Counted from the stretch's first letter, positions 1 through 8,150 are shown. The stretch is DNA of 12,724 bases from Desulfobacterales bacterium (GCA_020052975.1 JAGVOC010000423.1:1-12724), one strand, 5' to 3'. The notes: generated by a model not told the origin, from the sequence alone. Numbers and translations: made by a program.

Positions 1-1
1 C

Positions 2-1945
2 AAGGCCGATGAAATCCGGGGCATCAAGGCATATCCGTCCATATTTGACGTCCCCGGGGAAATCGATCTGGCCCACATGGTGATCGCAGGTAAATTTGTA
101 CCGAATGCGGTGGAGGAGTGCGGAAAAAAAGGGATTAAGGCCATCATTATCAATTCAGCCGGATTTACGGAAATCGGTCCGGAAGGAGCGGCTCTTCAGA
201 AAGATTTTCTGGAACGCGCCAAAAAATACGGCATCCGTATTCTTGGGCCCAATTGCCAGGGCATCATCAATACGGACCCGACCCTGAAAGCCTATTGCAA
301 TTTTACCTTTACCAAACCCGAACCGGGATTCATTTCAATTGTTGCCCAGAGCGGCGGCGTCGGCGAACTGATTCATCAGGGATTTTCACAAATGGGCATC
401 GGAACACGGATTTATGCCTCCAACGGCAATGCCAGCGATATATCCATTACGGAAATTCTGGAGTATTTCGGCAGCGACGAGGGAACCCGGGTAATTGCGC
501 TGTACGTGGAGAGCCTGTCCGATCCCAAGAGCTTCATGGATGTGGCAAAAAAAGTGGCAGCCAAAAAAACCATACTGGCCATGAAGGCAGGAAGAACAGC
601 CGAAGGCGCCAAAGCATCATCGTCTCATACGGGAGGGCTGGCCAAAACAGATATCGCCATCGAGCTGATTTTTGAAAAACTGGGCATATTGACGTTCCGG
701 GATGAGGGTGAGCTCTGCCAGGCAGCCGCAGCGTTTGCAGCACAGCCCATTCCCGCTGGGAACCGGGTGGGGATTATTACCAATACAGGCGGGCCTGCGG
801 TGATTGCAACCGATGTTCTGGTGGACGCAGGGATGCAGATCCCCACGTTGTCGGAAAAAGCAATGACCGAACTGAAAGGAAAACTATTTGCGGAAGCCGC
901 GTTCAGCAATCCGGTGGATGTATTGGCGACTGCCGATGCCGGCCATTTCCGGGCTGCAATGGATGTGATGATGGCGGAAGATCAGATCGACAGCCTCTAT
1001 ATCAATTTTGTCACCCCGTTTTTTGTAGACACGGAAAAAATCGCCCATCAAATCGCCGACGTGAACAAACAGCGGAAAAAACCCATTGTCTGCAATCTCA
1101 TGACAGATCCCCGGCAATGGATGGGGACTGTGGATATTCTGAAATCAGGCGGCGTTCCCTGTTACAGCTTTCCCAGTACGGCAGCGCGGGCACTGGCGGC
1201 TTTAAGCCGGTACGGCGCACTGCGATCGAGAAACATCGGTGAAGTAAAACGGTTTTCCGATGTGGATTTCTCCCTTGTCGAGGGAATTCTGAAAAATGCC
1301 GTTGCTTCGGGTCGCGATATGCTGTCAGCCGGTGAAGTTTATCCGATACTGGATGCCTACCATATCCCCTGCGCGGCATGGAAAATGGCGGATACGGTTG
1401 CGGATGCCGAAGCCGCGGCAGATGCCATCGGATTTCCGGTCGTAATAAAGGCTGATGCCGCATCGGTCATTCACAAAAGCGATGTCGGGGGCGTTGCCGT
1501 CAATCTGCAGACACGGGAAGCGTTACGGGAGGCGGCTTCGAACATGTCGGCCAAAATCGGCGCATCCGATCTGAAGTTTTTGGTTCAGAAATATCAGCCG
1601 GGCGGCAGAGAATTGATTATCGGGGCTAAAGCTGAAAAAGGACTTGGACATCTGATCATGTTCGGGCTGGGGGGGATTTATGTTGAAATCCTCAAAGACG
1701 TCACATTTAAAATTACGCCGGTTACAGAGGTCGAGGCCGGCGAGATGATCGCATCGCTTAAAACCGCCGCGCTGCTGCAAGGTGTAAGGGGAGAAGCAGG
1801 CATCGATCAGCCGGGTGTTATAAATGTTATCCTGCGCCTGTCTCAACTGGTAACCGATTTTCCCCGGATTCAGGAAATGGATCTGAACCCGGTCATGGCC
1901 TTTTCGGACCGGATTATTGCGGTTGACGCACGCATAAGCATCTGA
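2..1945 (+). CDS. ADP-forming acyl-CoA synthetase (acetate--CoA ligase type), fused alpha and beta domains, 5'-truncated
   Basis: The enzyme interconverts an acyl-CoA, ADP and phosphate with the free acid, CoA and ATP in the cytoplasm. The reading frame is open from the first in-window codon, so the ATG at 77 is internal. The residues before it (for example AYPSIFDVPGEIDL) already match the CoA-binding domain, and by family length about 45-50 residues lie off the left edge. Counting from the codon at 2, 647 residues are present: remnant CoA-binding domain 1-70, succinyl-CoA ligase-like middle 90-410, C-terminal ATP-grasp 430-640. The phosphohistidine is H209 in SSSHTGG; a second conserved histidine, H491, lies in HKSDVGG of the ATP-grasp part. 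No GNAT domain is present, unlike Pat-type fusions. The next gene starts 12 bases downstream, so they are probably cotranscribed. The gene is GC-rich (mid-50s percent in sampled lines) and uses ATC far more than ATA for isoleucine, unlike its neighbours. The substrate (acetate, propionate, aryl or longer acid) cannot be told. Confidence 0.9.
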   Translation, partial: KADEIRGIKAYPSIFDVPGEIDLAHMVIAGKFVPNAVEECGKKGIKAIIINSAGFTEIGPEGAALQKDFLERAKKYGIRILGPNCQGIINTDPTLKAYCNFTFTKPEPGFISIVAQSGGVGELIHQGFSQMGIGTRIYASNGNASDISITEILEYFGSDEGTRVIALYVESLSDPKSFMDVAKKVAAKKTILAMKAGRTAEGAKASSSHTGGLAKTDIAIELIFEKLGILTFRDEGELCQAAAAFAAQPIPAGNRVGIITNTGGPAVIATDVLVDAGMQIPTLSEKAMTELKGKLFAEAAFSNPVDVLATADAGHFRAAMDVMMAEDQIDSLYINFVTPFFVDTEKIAHQIADVNKQRKKPIVCNLMTDPRQWMGTVDILKSGGVPCYSFPSTAARALAALSRYGALRSRNIGEVKRFSDVDFSLVEGILKNAVASGRDMLSAGEVYPILDAYHIPCAAWKMADTVADAEAAADAIGFPVVIKADAASVIHKSDVGGVAVNLQTREALREAASNMSAKIGASDLKFLVQKYQPGGRELIIGAKAEKGLGHLIMFGLGGIYVEILKDVTFKITPVTEVEAGEMIASLKTAALLQGVRGEAGIDQPGVINVILRLSQLVTDFPRIQEMDLNPVMAFSDRIIAVDARISI

Positions 1946-1957
1946 TGGAGGTATATA

Positions 1958-3499
1958 ATGGCCCACTGGATGAACCTTGGCCAAATACTTAAAGTAAACG
2001 CAAAGCATTTTCCCGCAACAATTGCATTGAAAGACAGAACAAGAAGCTATACCTATGTTGAAACAAACAAGAGAGTTAATCGCCTTTCCCACAGCCTTCT
2101 TGCCCTGGGGTTGAAAAAAGGGGACAAGGTTGCGGTACTTCTCGAAAACAGTATAGAGATTATTGAGATCTACCTCGCCACCGGAAAAACAGGCATCGTT
2201 ATCGTTCCCATGAACTTTCGCCTTGTCGGCAGGGACATAGATTTCATAGTCAACAATTCTGATGCAAAAGCCCTTATAGTTGATAATGAATTCGCTCCGG
2301 TTATCGATGAAATAAAACCGAATCTCACAAACATTTCGAAAGACAGATATATAGTTGTCGGCCCGAAAATTAATGGCTACACGGAATACGAAAGTTTTAT
2401 TAAAGATTCGCCTGAAAACGAGCCGGACATCCAGGTTCTCCCGAAAGACACATGGATTCTTATTTACACTTCAGGAACTACCGGAAAACCGAAAGGCGTA
2501 ATCCGCTCCCATGAATCACATATATCTTTTTATCTCATAAATGCAGCTGATTTCGGGTTCACCCACAAGGATATATGTCTTAATGTAATGCCGCTGTGCC
2601 ACATAAATTCTACCTTCTTCACGTTTACTTTCCTGTATATAGGCGCCACCGTCTATGTTCACCCGGCCCGCTCATTCAGGGCCGAAGAGATCATGGAAAT
2701 AATAGAAACGGAAAGGATCACCTTCATCTCCCTTATTCCAACACATTATAATTTAATATTGAACGTGCCCCCTGAAGCGAGAAAGCATAATGTCAGCTCA
2801 ATAAAAAAATTGCTTTGCTCTTCTGCTCCGGTCAGAAAAAACATGAAACTCGCTATAATGGACTTCTTCCCCGGAGTCGAACTTTACGAAGGGTACGGAT
2901 CCACGGAAGCCGGTATAGTAACTGTGCTTAAACCGGAAGACCAGCTCAGAAAACTCGGCTCTATAGGCTACGAATCCCTCGGAACCGATTTAATTAAAAT
3001 CATAAATAATGACGGCAAAGAAGTTGGTGCAGGAGAAATCGGTGAGCTGTATTCAAGAGGCCCGATGCTTTTTGACGGTTATTACAAGCTGCCTGAAAAA
3101 ACAGCCGGTTCTTTCAGGGGTGAGTGGTTCTCGGCGGGTGATATGGCTAAAAAGGACGAGGACGGGTTTTTTCAGATTGTTGACCGCAAGGATAATATGA
3201 TAATAACCGGCGGAGAACATGTGTATCCCAGCGAAGTCGAAGAGGTCATAGGCAGTCATCCTTCAGTCTTTGATGTTGCCGTGGTAAGCCTGCCCGATGA
3301 AAAATGGGGCGAAATGGTTGTTGCTGTCGTCATTCCCAAAACTGATATCGACGAAAAAACGCTGATAGATTGCTGCAGGAATAATCTTGCAAGCTTTAAG
3401 CGCCCAAAACAGATCATATTTATAAATCATGATGAAATGCCAAGAACCCCGACAGGTAAAATCCTGCACCGGATACTCAGAGAGAGATACACGCAATAG
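1958..3499 (+). CDS. AMP-forming acyl-CoA synthetase (class I adenylate-forming, FadD/CaiC-like)
   Basis: This 513-residue enzyme activates a carboxylic acid with ATP, through an acyl-adenylate, to acyl-CoA and AMP. All core motifs are present: the nucleotide loop YTSGTTGKPKGV at 170-181, YEGYGSTEAG at 310-319, SAGD at 392-395, the hinge DRKD starting at D409, and the C-terminal PRTPTGK with catalytic lysine K501. The start is fixed by GGAGG at 1947-1951, six bases before the ATG. Length and motif spacing are normal for medium- or long-chain fatty acid, carnitine or crotonobetaine ligases, and the substrate is not resolved. There is no signal peptide or membrane segment. It follows the ADP-forming synthetase by 12 bases and precedes a thiolase by 67. 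Its codon use is AT-rich with many ATA isoleucines, sharply different from the upstream gene. K501 is the type of lysine that AcuA or Pat acetyltransferases modify, and an AcuA-like gene lies in this window. Confidence 0.92.
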   Translation: MAHWMNLGQILKVNAKHFPATIALKDRTRSYTYVETNKRVNRLSHSLLALGLKKGDKVAVLLENSIEIIEIYLATGKTGIVIVPMNFRLVGRDIDFIVNNSDAKALIVDNEFAPVIDEIKPNLTNISKDRYIVVGPKINGYTEYESFIKDSPENEPDIQVLPKDTWILIYTSGTTGKPKGVIRSHESHISFYLINAADFGFTHKDICLNVMPLCHINSTFFTFTFLYIGATVYVHPARSFRAEEIMEIIETERITFISLIPTHYNLILNVPPEARKHNVSSIKKLLCSSAPVRKNMKLAIMDFFPGVELYEGYGSTEAGIVTVLKPEDQLRKLGSIGYESLGTDLIKIINNDGKEVGAGEIGELYSRGPMLFDGYYKLPEKTAGSFRGEWFSAGDMAKKDEDGFFQIVDRKDNMIITGGEHVYPSEVEEVIGSHPSVFDVAVVSLPDEKWGEMVVAVVIPKTDIDEKTLIDCCRNNLASFKRPKQIIFINHDEMPRTPTGKILHRILRERYTQ

Positions 3500-3566
3500 A
3501 GGTGGGAACGGCCTTAAGCTGTCTCTAACCAATTATAATTATATTTATACAATGGAGGTTTGATAA

Positions 3567-4757
3567 ATGTTGACCAAAGCTTATATCCCTTACAAAGGCT
3601 ACTACAGCACCCCTTTTTCCAGATGGCAGGGAAGTTTTGCAAATGAACATTCAATAATTCTTGCTGCAAACACATCCAAAAGATGGCTTGCCCAGAAAAA
3701 CTGGGATCCGGCAATGTTTGATTATCTTTTTCTGGGAATAACTATAGGACAGCCACAGTGGTTTTACGGAAGCCCGTGGGCGGCAGCACTTATAGGCGCA
3801 ACTGGAATTCCTGGAGCATTGATAAGCCAGGCCTGCACAACCTCCACTACATGTATATTTCAGGCAGCAGTAGGAGTAGAAACAGGTTTCTACAATAACG
3901 CATATTGTCTCATGACCGACAGGTGTTCCAACGGCCCTCACACGGTCTGGGCCAACCCGAAAGGCCCGGGCGGAGAAGTGCTTTCCGAAAACTGGATGAT
4001 GGACAATTTCAACAGGGATCCGTGGGCAAAAGGCGCTATGATCCAGACAGCGGAAAATGTTGCAAAGGAAGCAGGCATAACAAGAGCAGAATGTGACGCC
4101 GTAGCCCTGAGACGCTATGAGCAGTACATGGACTCACTCGCAGATGATAAGGCTTTCAAAAAACGTTATATGTTTCCAATCGAAGTAAATGTTTCGAAGA
4201 AGAAGACCATCCTGGTCGAAGACGATGAGGGAATTACTCCCTGCACAGAAGATGGCCTTGCGGCATTAAAAACGGTTCTACCCGACGGAACACATACCTT
4301 TGGAGCTCAGACCCATCCGGCAGATGGGAACTGCGCGGTAGTTGTGACAACAAGAGAAAAGGCAAAAGAGCTAAGCAGCGATCCGAAAATGGAAATCAGG
4401 GTAGTATCCTACGGGTATGCAAGGGCAAAAAAAGGTTTTATGGCCATGGCCGTTGTTCCGGCCGTAAAAATGGCCCTTGATAAGGCCGGTATTACTGTTA
4501 AAGATGTAAAAGCCATAAAGACCCACAATCCTTTTGCGGCAAATGACATTTATCTTTCAAAACAGATGAATATAGATGTCAACAGCTTCAACAACTACGG
4601 AAGCTCCCTGATTTACGGGCATCCCCAGGCTCCAACTGCAGGAAGGTGCATCATTGAAGGAATAGAAGAAGTAGCCATGTTGGGAGGCGGGTATCTGCTA
4701 TGGGGAGGGTGTGCAGCAGGCGATACAGCAGCAGGCCTTGTTTTAAAAGTAGGATGA
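3567..4757 (+). CDS. Thiolase family protein (acyl-CoA acetyltransferase, SCP2-thiolase-like motif)
   Basis: A 396-residue thiolase-fold enzyme, expected to cleave a 3-oxoacyl-CoA with CoA or run the reverse Claisen condensation. The nucleophile is C90 in QACTTS, the general base H352 in GHPQAPTAGR, and the second catalytic cysteine C382 in GGCAAGD near the C terminus. Relative to Zoogloea thiolase (C89, N316, H348, C378) the offset is +1 at the first cysteine and +4 at the last two residues. This places H320 of HNPFA where most thiolases have the asparagine of NEAFA, as in SCP2-type thiolases with HDCF. The CoA-loop GHPxGxSG is also changed. GGAGG at 3554-3558, eight bases before the ATG, supports the start. 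It ends the acyl-CoA operon and is followed by a hairpin. No partner DUF35/OB-fold Zn-ribbon gene is present on the same strand. Substrate unknown; branched, aromatic or dicarboxylic acyl-CoAs are all possible. Confidence 0.85.
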   Translation: MLTKAYIPYKGYYSTPFSRWQGSFANEHSIILAANTSKRWLAQKNWDPAMFDYLFLGITIGQPQWFYGSPWAAALIGATGIPGALISQACTTSTTCIFQAAVGVETGFYNNAYCLMTDRCSNGPHTVWANPKGPGGEVLSENWMMDNFNRDPWAKGAMIQTAENVAKEAGITRAECDAVALRRYEQYMDSLADDKAFKKRYMFPIEVNVSKKKTILVEDDEGITPCTEDGLAALKTVLPDGTHTFGAQTHPADGNCAVVVTTREKAKELSSDPKMEIRVVSYGYARAKKGFMAMAVVPAVKMALDKAGITVKDVKAIKTHNPFAANDIYLSKQMNIDVNSFNNYGSSLIYGHPQAPTAGRCIIEGIEEVAMLGGGYLLWGGCAAGDTAAGLVLKVG

Positions 4758-4787
4758 ACTGCCGGAACTATTTTAGATGTTAAGCCC

Positions 4788-4807
4788 CCCCGCTCTGAAG
4801 AGCGGGG
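4788..4807. terminator. Perfect GC-rich hairpin between convergent genes
   Basis: CCCCGCTCT at 4788-4796 is perfectly complementary to AGAGCGGGG at 4799-4807, leaving an effective four-base loop. It lies 30 bases after the thiolase stop and 37 bases from the stop of the convergent zinc-ribbon gene, so it could stop transcription from both sides. Neither side has a proper U-tract (ATTCCCTTT on one side, GGGGCTTAAC on the other), so it is at best a weak intrinsic terminator. It could instead be an mRNA-stabilising stem or a leftover hairpin of a mobile element. Confidence 0.5.
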
Positions 4808-4844
4808 ATTCCCTTTACCGCCATATAATATCTCCTTTCCTGCA

Positions 4845-5051
4845 TCAGATCTTGTCTCCGGTCGGATAGGTTTCCCAGCCGGGGCCTCCGATCTTTGCAG
4901 TCCTGGGATAAGGCCATGAAATTCTCCACTCAACCCCGCATCCCGGACATTTTGCTTTTTCCGCTCCCTGCTTTGGCCAGAACCTTGTTAAACATGCAAG
5001 ACATCGTGCCTCTTCTTCCAGCGGTCTCTCCATGATCCTGCTTATTTTCAT
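4845..5051 (-). CDS. Small four-cysteine zinc-ribbon protein, function unknown
   Basis: A 68-residue protein with two CxxC knuckles (C17-x2-C20 and C35-P-G-C38) separated by 14 residues, the geometry of a zinc ribbon. The flanking WRISWPYP and GPGWETYP segments are aromatic and proline-rich. There is no signal peptide or membrane segment, so it is probably cytoplasmic. It is judged real because GAGGAG at 5058-5063 lies six bases before the ATG and the gene follows the glycogen phosphorylase stop by only 32 bases on the same strand, implying one transcript. It converges on the thiolase gene. Short zinc ribbons can act as nucleic-acid or protein-binding adaptors or electron-transfer-like folds, but nothing here picks one. 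I do not recognise a named family. Confidence 0.7.
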   Translation of the reverse strand: MKISRIMERPLEEEARCLACLTRFWPKQGAEKAKCPGCGVEWRISWPYPRTAKIGGPGWETYPTGDKI

Positions 5052-5083
5052 TTATAACTCCTCTGTTCATTTATTTGTTTCTT

Positions 5084-7591
5084 TTATTCTTTAAGCACAG
5101 GCCACGGCTCTGCATGCCATATGTCGCGGTTATACTCCACAATAGTCCGGTCGGATGAAAACTTGCCCATCCTAGCCACGTTCAATATTGCCTTTTTCGT
5201 CCATTCCTCCTGATCTCTGTAAAGAGTGTCGACCTCTCTTTGACAATTATAGTACGCCTCGAAATCAGCAAACACAAAATATCTGTCGTCATTGAGCAGC
5301 ATGTCAATAAGGGGACGAAAAATCTCCGGCTCTTCGGGACTGAAGAATCCTTCGCGGATAAGGTCTGTTACCCTGGCAAGAAGAGGATCCCTCTGATAAT
5401 ATTCAAGGGGGTTGTAGGCCGGCCTCATGGCCGAGACTTCCTCTGTGGATAAACCGAATATGAATATATTCTCCCGGCCTACCTCCTCCATAATTTCGAT
5501 ATTGGCTCCGTCAAGAGTTCCGACAGTGAGGGCGCCATTTAAAGCAAATTTCATATTTGAAGTCCCTGATGCTTCCAATCCGGCAGTTGAAATCTGCTCC
5601 GAAATATCAGCGGCAGGAAAAATTTTCTCGGCAAGGGAAACTCTGTAATTGGGAATGAATACCACTTTAATGATTTTATTGGTGGATACATCACGGTTCA
5701 GCATCTCAGCCACGTGGCAAATAAGGCGGATTATGGTTTTAGCTGTAAAATATCCGGGCGCCGCTTTCCCCCCGAAAATAAATGTCCTGGGATGCATTGA
5801 AAAATCCGGATACTGCTTGAGCTTCAGCCAGCAGTATACAACATGGAGGATATTTAAAAGCTGCCGCTTGTATTCATGAAATCTCTTCACCTGTATGTCA
5901 AAAATCGAGCCCGGGTCGATTTTTATGCCGGTCCGGTCAGCTATAACCTTCGTCAGCTTCTGTTTGTTATCGAGCTTGACTGCTATCCACTCTTTTATAA
6001 AATCGGAATCCTTTACATATTCCTCGATTTTTCTTATCTGTCCCAGATCTTTAGCCCATTCATTCCCGATGCGGGAGGTAATCAGATGAGACAACCCCCG
6101 ATTTGCAGCAAGAAGCCACCTGCGGGGAGTTATTCCGTTTGTCTTATTGTTAAACTTGCCGGGGTACATCTCATCGAAATCTTTCAGTTCTCTTTCTTTA
6201 AGCAGCCTGCTGTGAAGCGCTGCCACGCCATTTACGGAATGCGATCCGACTATGGCAAGATGCGCCATGCGGATTCTCTTTTCCGTGTCCTCTTCAATAA
6301 TCGACATTCCGCGCATCCGGTTTTCATCGCCCAGATAACGAACTGCTACATCGCGCAAAAAACGACGGTTTATTTCGTATATTATATGCAAATGGCGCGG
6401 AAGAAGAGTTTCAAACATGGGAACAGACCACCTCTCAAGTGCTTCTGAAAGAAGAGTGTGATTGGTGTAAGCACACGTCTTTGTTGTGATGTCCCATGAC
6501 TTCTCCCAGTCAAGGCCGTGCTCATCAAGGAGGAGGCGCATAAGCTCGGGAATTGCAAGAGCAGGATGAGTATCGTTCATCTGTATTGCTACCTTATCAT
6601 AAAATTCATCAAATGAATCGTGATTCACAAGATAACGTCTGACAATGTCCTGAATCGAGCATGAAACAAAAAAATACTCCTGCTTGAGCCTCAGTTCTCT
6701 TCCTTCAAATTTATCATCATTCGGATAAAGAACTTTCGAAATGTTTTCGGAGATGTTTTTCTCCTCCACGGCTTTCAGATAATCACCATGCTGGAAATAT
6801 TCAAGATCGAATTCCTTTGAAGCCCTGGCCGACCAGAGCCTTAGGGTATTGACGGTGTTGTTATCATATCCGCCTATAGGAATGTCATAGGCAATGCCTA
6901 CTACATCATTGGTATCAACCCATTCTGTCTTGAGCCTGCCGTCAGGAAGTATTATCTGTTTGATTCTCCCGTAAAAATGAACAGGGAAACTGTATTCGGG
7001 ACGGGCAATTTCCCATGGATTTGCAAACTTAAGCCAGTTTTCGGGAAGCTCAACCTGACCCAGATTCCGTATAGCCTGGTCGAAAATACCGAATTCGTAC
7101 CTTATGCCATACCCGTAAGCAGGTATTTCAAGTGTTGCCATGGAATCAAGAAAACATGAAGCGAGCCTTCCAAGCCCTCCGTTTCCTAAGCCCATATCAG
7201 GCTCATTTTCGGCAAGATCGTCAAGCTCTATATTCAGTTCCTCCATTGCTCTCTTTGTTTCATGGTAAATTCCAAGATTAATTAGATTATTGATCAGGAG
7301 ACGCCCCATAAGATATTCGGCCGAAAGATAGTAAACTCTTTTAACATCGTGGTTGTAATAGAGCTGCTGTGTTCGGATCCATCGCTCAATAAGCCGGTCC
7401 CGGGCCGCAAGTGCAAGAGAAAGATAGAGGTCGCGTTCAGTTGCTGTATACTGATCCTTCGAAAGGGAGTATTCAAGATGGTTGGCAAAAGACATTTGTA
7501 TGCTCCTCAAGTCTGTCCCCTTGTTGAAAGTGCCCCAGTCCCTGAACAGGTTGCTCTTTTTCATAGGCTTACTCTTTTTTGAATATGACAT
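5084..7591 (-). CDS. glgP: Glycogen (alpha-glucan) phosphorylase
   Basis: An 835-residue cytoplasmic PLP enzyme (GT35) that releases glucose-1-phosphate from glycogen or maltodextrin with inorganic phosphate. The conserved elements run in order: GNGGLGRLA around 136-144, YGIRYEFG around 161-168, DTHPALAIPELMRLL, KTNGITPRRW, the phosphate-site segment VKRFHEYKRQLLN, and the PLP-lysine motif SGTSNMKFALNG with K681. Length is normal for bacterial GlgP. The frame is open to 7711, but the ATG at 7591 is preferred: GGAGG (7600-7604) lies eight bases before it, and a promoter-like sequence at 7642-7670 sits inside the longer frame. No other glycogen genes are in the window; the zinc-ribbon gene follows after 32 bases. 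It implies storage-polysaccharide turnover. Confidence 0.95.
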   Translation of the reverse strand: MSYSKKSKPMKKSNLFRDWGTFNKGTDLRSIQMSFANHLEYSLSKDQYTATERDLYLSLALAARDRLIERWIRTQQLYYNHDVKRVYYLSAEYLMGRLLINNLINLGIYHETKRAMEELNIELDDLAENEPDMGLGNGGLGRLASCFLDSMATLEIPAYGYGIRYEFGIFDQAIRNLGQVELPENWLKFANPWEIARPEYSFPVHFYGRIKQIILPDGRLKTEWVDTNDVVGIAYDIPIGGYDNNTVNTLRLWSARASKEFDLEYFQHGDYLKAVEEKNISENISKVLYPNDDKFEGRELRLKQEYFFVSCSIQDIVRRYLVNHDSFDEFYDKVAIQMNDTHPALAIPELMRLLLDEHGLDWEKSWDITTKTCAYTNHTLLSEALERWSVPMFETLLPRHLHIIYEINRRFLRDVAVRYLGDENRMRGMSIIEEDTEKRIRMAHLAIVGSHSVNGVAALHSRLLKERELKDFDEMYPGKFNNKTNGITPRRWLLAANRGLSHLITSRIGNEWAKDLGQIRKIEEYVKDSDFIKEWIAVKLDNKQKLTKVIADRTGIKIDPGSIFDIQVKRFHEYKRQLLNILHVVYCWLKLKQYPDFSMHPRTFIFGGKAAPGYFTAKTIIRLICHVAEMLNRDVSTNKIIKVVFIPNYRVSLAEKIFPAADISEQISTAGLEASGTSNMKFALNGALTVGTLDGANIEIMEEVGRENIFIFGLSTEEVSAMRPAYNPLEYYQRDPLLARVTDLIREGFFSPEEPEIFRPLIDMLLNDDRYFVFADFEAYYNCQREVDTLYRDQEEWTKKAILNVARMGKFSSDRTIVEYNRDIWHAEPWPVLKE

Positions 7592-7599
7592 GAAATATA

Positions 7600-7604
7600 C
7601 CTCC
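7600..7604 (-). promoter_or_regulatory. Ribosome-binding site deciding the glgP start
   Basis: GGAGG on the minus strand lies eight bases before the ATG at 7591. It selects this start over the in-frame ATG at 7711, which would add 40 residues (MVYNKLQFAK...) that do not resemble the phosphorylase N terminus. Confidence 0.8.
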
Positions 7605-7641
7605 GATTTTATCGTTATCTCTTTACCTTGCTGTATATTAT

Positions 7642-7670
7642 ATAATACTCCGGCACGGGTTATTAGGCAA
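7642..7670 (-). promoter_or_regulatory. Sigma70-like promoter for glgP
   Basis: On the minus strand TTGCCT (7670-7665) and TATTAT (7647-7642) are separated by exactly 17 bases. The predicted transcription start, near 7635, gives a leader of about 44 bases to the ATG at 7591. An alternative TATAAT overlaps just downstream, but its spacing from this -35 is too long. No clear operator is visible. Confidence 0.55.
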
Positions 7671-7826
7671 GAACAGTTATTTTTAGCGAACTGCAACTTA
7701 TTGTATACCATATTCTTATTTAAGTTTAAAGTGAAGGTGTTTTGTTAATCAAGAAAGATTGGCCATACAAGGGAACAGAGTCCGTCACGGCCCGCTTCAG
7801 GTGGATTATTAAGGCATCTCTTTATG

Positions 7827-7856
7827 TCATTATTGATGTCATTCTTCATTATTGAT
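7827..7856 (+). repeat. Tandem 11-base direct repeat next to the -35 box (possible operator)
   Basis: TCATTATTGAT occurs twice, at 7827-7837 and 7846-7856, with a 19-base period (close to two helical turns). The last base of the second copy is the first base of TTGACA. The position just upstream of and touching -35 is where an activator or a repressor would bind. No regulator is identified. Confidence 0.5.
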
Positions 7857-7884
7857 TGACACAACATACATGCGTTTCTATAAT
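7856..7884 (+). promoter_or_regulatory. Perfect consensus sigma70 promoter facing the polyamine operon
   Basis: TTGACA (7856-7861), a 17-base spacer and TATAAT (7879-7884) match the consensus at every position. Transcription would start near 7891, about 420 bases before the ATG at 8309, so the message would carry the whole MITE-like element in its leader. Alternatively it could drive a separate small RNA, although no obvious terminator is seen before the element. Confidence 0.7.
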
Positions 7885-8080
7885 AACAACTATAATAATT
7901 TTACTCATAGTGAATACAAGTCTTCGTGTTTGTTAGATAATGCATTGCATATAGTTCAAATCTTTAAAATTATTGAAAACGAAACAGTCCAATATTGATG
8001 GGCTCATAAAAAATCCATCATCAGGCCGAGGGCGATTAAGCCCCGACCTGGGGTGAGGGTGGAACCCGCTTGACCGGAAA

Positions 8081-8122
8081 AGTGAGCGTCAACCCCGCAG
8101 ATCTTTGCGGGGTTAGTGAGCG
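8081..8122 (+). repeat. Hairpin bracketed by 8-base direct repeats inside the MITE-like element
   Basis: AACCCCGCA (8091-8099) pairs perfectly with TGCGGGGTT (8106-8114) over nine base pairs with a six-base loop. The direct repeat AGTGAGCG flanks it at 8081-8088 and 8115-8122, which looks like a small insertion inside the larger element. Confidence 0.5.
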
Positions 8123-8150
8123 AATCAAAAACGACCAGCTACCTTGCCGG

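Noticed and set aside
1523..2092. 189-residue minus-strand frame across the junction of the two ligase genes
   Set aside because: Antisense to two well-supported genes, with no recognisable domain and low-complexity composition.
3523..3552. Internal promoter before the thiolase gene
   Set aside because: TATAAT-like AT-rich sequence is present but no -35 box stands at a suitable distance.
5876..6448. 190-residue plus-strand frame inside glgP
   Set aside because: Antisense shadow of a strongly conserved enzyme; no family resemblance.
7592..7711. 40-residue N-terminal extension of glycogen phosphorylase
   Set aside because: It runs through the predicted promoter, has no ribosome-binding site and does not resemble the family; GGAGG at 7600-7604 points to the ATG at 7591.
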